Part shown: positions 62,923 through 64,000 of the stretch, piece after piece | Layout: each line of letters begins with the position of its first letter | How positions within the stretch are numbered: position 1 is the first letter of the stretch | NCBI RefSeq assembly: GCF_001556045.1 | Contig: NZ_LSIC01000018.1 | Coordinates: forward strand, 57,256 to 121,255 | Direction: 5' to 3' | DNA length: 64,000 nucleotides | DNA from: Bradyrhizobium sp. CCH5-F6 | Lineage (GTDB): Bacteria; Pseudomonadota; Alphaproteobacteria; Rhizobiales; Xanthobacteraceae | The notes under the pieces: model-generated | The model's input: only the letters and a program-made list of their open reading frames with translations | The model's database searches: none | Told to the model about the DNA's origin: nothing | Position numbers and translations under genes: made by a program

Positions 62923-63264
62923 GTAAAGCTCTCCCCGCTGCCACAGCGCAAATCAATCAGGAACCATCAAACCTGAGGGGCAAGTTCATGGCAAGTTGAT
63001 GGCGCGCCGCCCTAGTATCTCACGAGAATGCTTTGGCTTTTTGACACGCGCCTGGCAACGCCACAAACGGGGGATGGCGCGAAAAGCATAGATTGGTGCC
63101 GAGGCACCGGTGCGCTCACTCTCTCGGCTGCGGAATCGCCTGGGCCGCCCGGTGGCGGCCCTCGTCCTTCGAGACGCGCGCAAGGGCGCGCTCCTCGGGT
63201 GAGGCTGAGAGGCATCGGCCTCCGTCGAAGCTGCTGCGCCGAACTCGGCCTTCATCCCAAGGGC
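62923..63264. other. 342-bp gap without a gene; contains a half repeat
   Basis: No supported reading frame. At 63162-63204 lies CCTTCGAGACGCG...GCGCTCCTCGGGTGAGG, a single arm of the repeat family that forms both arms at 51907-52028. The rest holds nothing recognisable. Confidence 0.65.
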
Positions 63265-64000
63265 CTAGATCTTGTTGCTCTCCGGCGCGATGGCGAGCCG
63301 GCGGACGATCTCGGTGGCAACGGCGCGGGCTTCGGGTCGGGAGCCGATGCGGGGGCTGCGAAACCGCTTTCCGGTGTGCAGCCGGATCACGACGATGCAG
63401 TGCTCGTCCTCGGATCGGCCGCGGCGCTCGACCGTGATCGACTTCACGTCGGGCCCTTCGATATGGTCCGCGCGCGGTGTGCCGTCGCCCCACAGGCGCT
63501 CGACGCGGATATCGTTCTGGCCGATGATCCAGAAGGCGCCGGTCACCAGGTTGGCGTATCTGTAGACAGCGAACGCGGCGAGCGCACCGACCGGCAGCAG
63601 CAGGATGTCGACATGGCTGGGCGGCCATCCGCGCCAGAGCTTGTAGGCGTAGGGTAGCGCTGACAAGGCGACGGCGATCAGCGCAACCACGTGAATGTCG
63701 CGCGCGGGAAACGGCTCCAGCGGCTCGCCGAGATGCATCTCGGGATTGCTGGCATCAAGCGGATTGACCGGCTCCTCGACATTCGGAACCTCGAACTGCG
63801 TCGCGATCCGGGCCACGGTGTCGCGAACATGGGTGACGTCGGAGATCGGCGGGGACGACAGGCGTTCCCCCGAGGCCAGCGTGAAGACGAGCTGAAAGCG
63901 GGCCTTCACCCGCTTGCTGCCGGGAACCTGCAAGCGCGTGATGTCGTCCTTCGCGACGATGCGCGTGCGGAGCTTACCGAACGGACTTTGCCGCCCGATC
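63265..64000 (-). CDS. Two-helix membrane protein of unknown function (truncated by window edge)
   Basis: The frame is open from the TAG at 63265-63267 to the right edge, so the start is outside the window. A TTG at 63933 is only an internal codon: residues upstream (about 22 visible, GKLRTRIVAKDD...) continue without a stop. Two adjacent membrane segments (about 83-100 and 108-127 residues after that TTG) are followed by a C-terminal beta-rich cytoplasmic domain with DIRVERLWGDG and RPEARAVATEIV. No family was recognised with certainty. Confidence 0.7.
   Translation of the reverse strand, partial: IGRQSPFGKLRTRIVAKDDITRLQVPGSKRVKARFQLVFTLASGERLSSPPISDVTHVRDTVARIATQFEVPNVEEPVNPLDASNPEMHLGEPLEPFPARDIHVVALIAVALSALPYAYKLWRGWPPSHVDILLLPVGALAAFAVYRYANLVTGAFWIIGQNDIRVERLWGDGTPRADHIEGPDVKSITVERRGRSEDEHCIVVIRLHTGKRFRSPRIGSRPEARAVATEIVRRLAIAPESNKI

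Overview
The window is a 64 kb piece of a high-GC alphaproteobacterial chromosome, most likely Bradyrhizobium or a close relative. This is inferred from the GC-rich codon use, from many short ABC-transporter and acyl-CoA operons, and from about a dozen intergenic palindromic repeats of the kind common in that genus (GTCATTCCGGGG..., GTCATTGCGAGCGAAGC..., CATAACCACAGG..., GAGCATGATC...GATCATGC). No rRNA, tRNA, CRISPR array, insertion sequence, integrase or phage gene was seen. Both edges cut through a gene.

Layout. 1-8.9 kb: the 3' end of an unrecognised gene, an orphan MCE/MlaD-type protein, an ADP-forming acyl-CoA ligase, then a Gram-negative (GN-class) sortase with its VIT/vWA target protein, facing an XRE-type regulator; then an orphan branched-chain-type binding protein. 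9-19.6 kb: a catabolic cluster with an acyl-CoA ligase, two acyl-CoA dehydrogenases, a GST-like protein, an AraC regulator, a BKACE-family beta-keto acid cleavage enzyme and a two-subunit biotin-dependent acyl-CoA carboxylase. 19.8-20.7 kb: a ceramidase-like membrane hydrolase preceded by two identical 13-bp palindromes that look like a repressor operator. 20.7-29.1 kb: a complete Dpp/Opp-type ABC transporter followed by an acyl-CoA ligase and an iron-type alcohol dehydrogenase. 29.4-35.6 kb: an RND efflux adaptor and pump, another orphan binding protein, and a MAPEG protein.

35.7-39.8 kb: an AttH/CrtC-like secreted protein with an FtsX-type permease and a LolD-type ATPase. 40-44.5 kb: MFS, D-aminoacylase-type amidohydrolase, MFS. 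44.7-50.9 kb: sulfur region with a 57-residue acidic small protein, a metallo-beta-lactamase/rhodanese fusion, a periplasmic DsrE-like protein, and soxXYZAKB in one tight operon. soxCD is absent. 51-64 kb: DUF938 protein, prolyl oligopeptidase, two MFS carriers, a VOC protein, a carboxymuconolactone-decarboxylase-like protein, a tandem acyl-CoA dehydrogenase pair that may form a heteromer, an AapJ-like binding protein, an L,D-transpeptidase, and a membrane protein running off the right edge.

How the genes work together. Three acyl-CoA modules (9-19.6, 26-29 and 58-61 kb), their ligases and several orphan solute receptors suggest an organism scavenging diverse carboxylic acids. The sox operon adds thiosulfate oxidation. 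The sortase pair and the AttH/FtsX set are the least understood parts.
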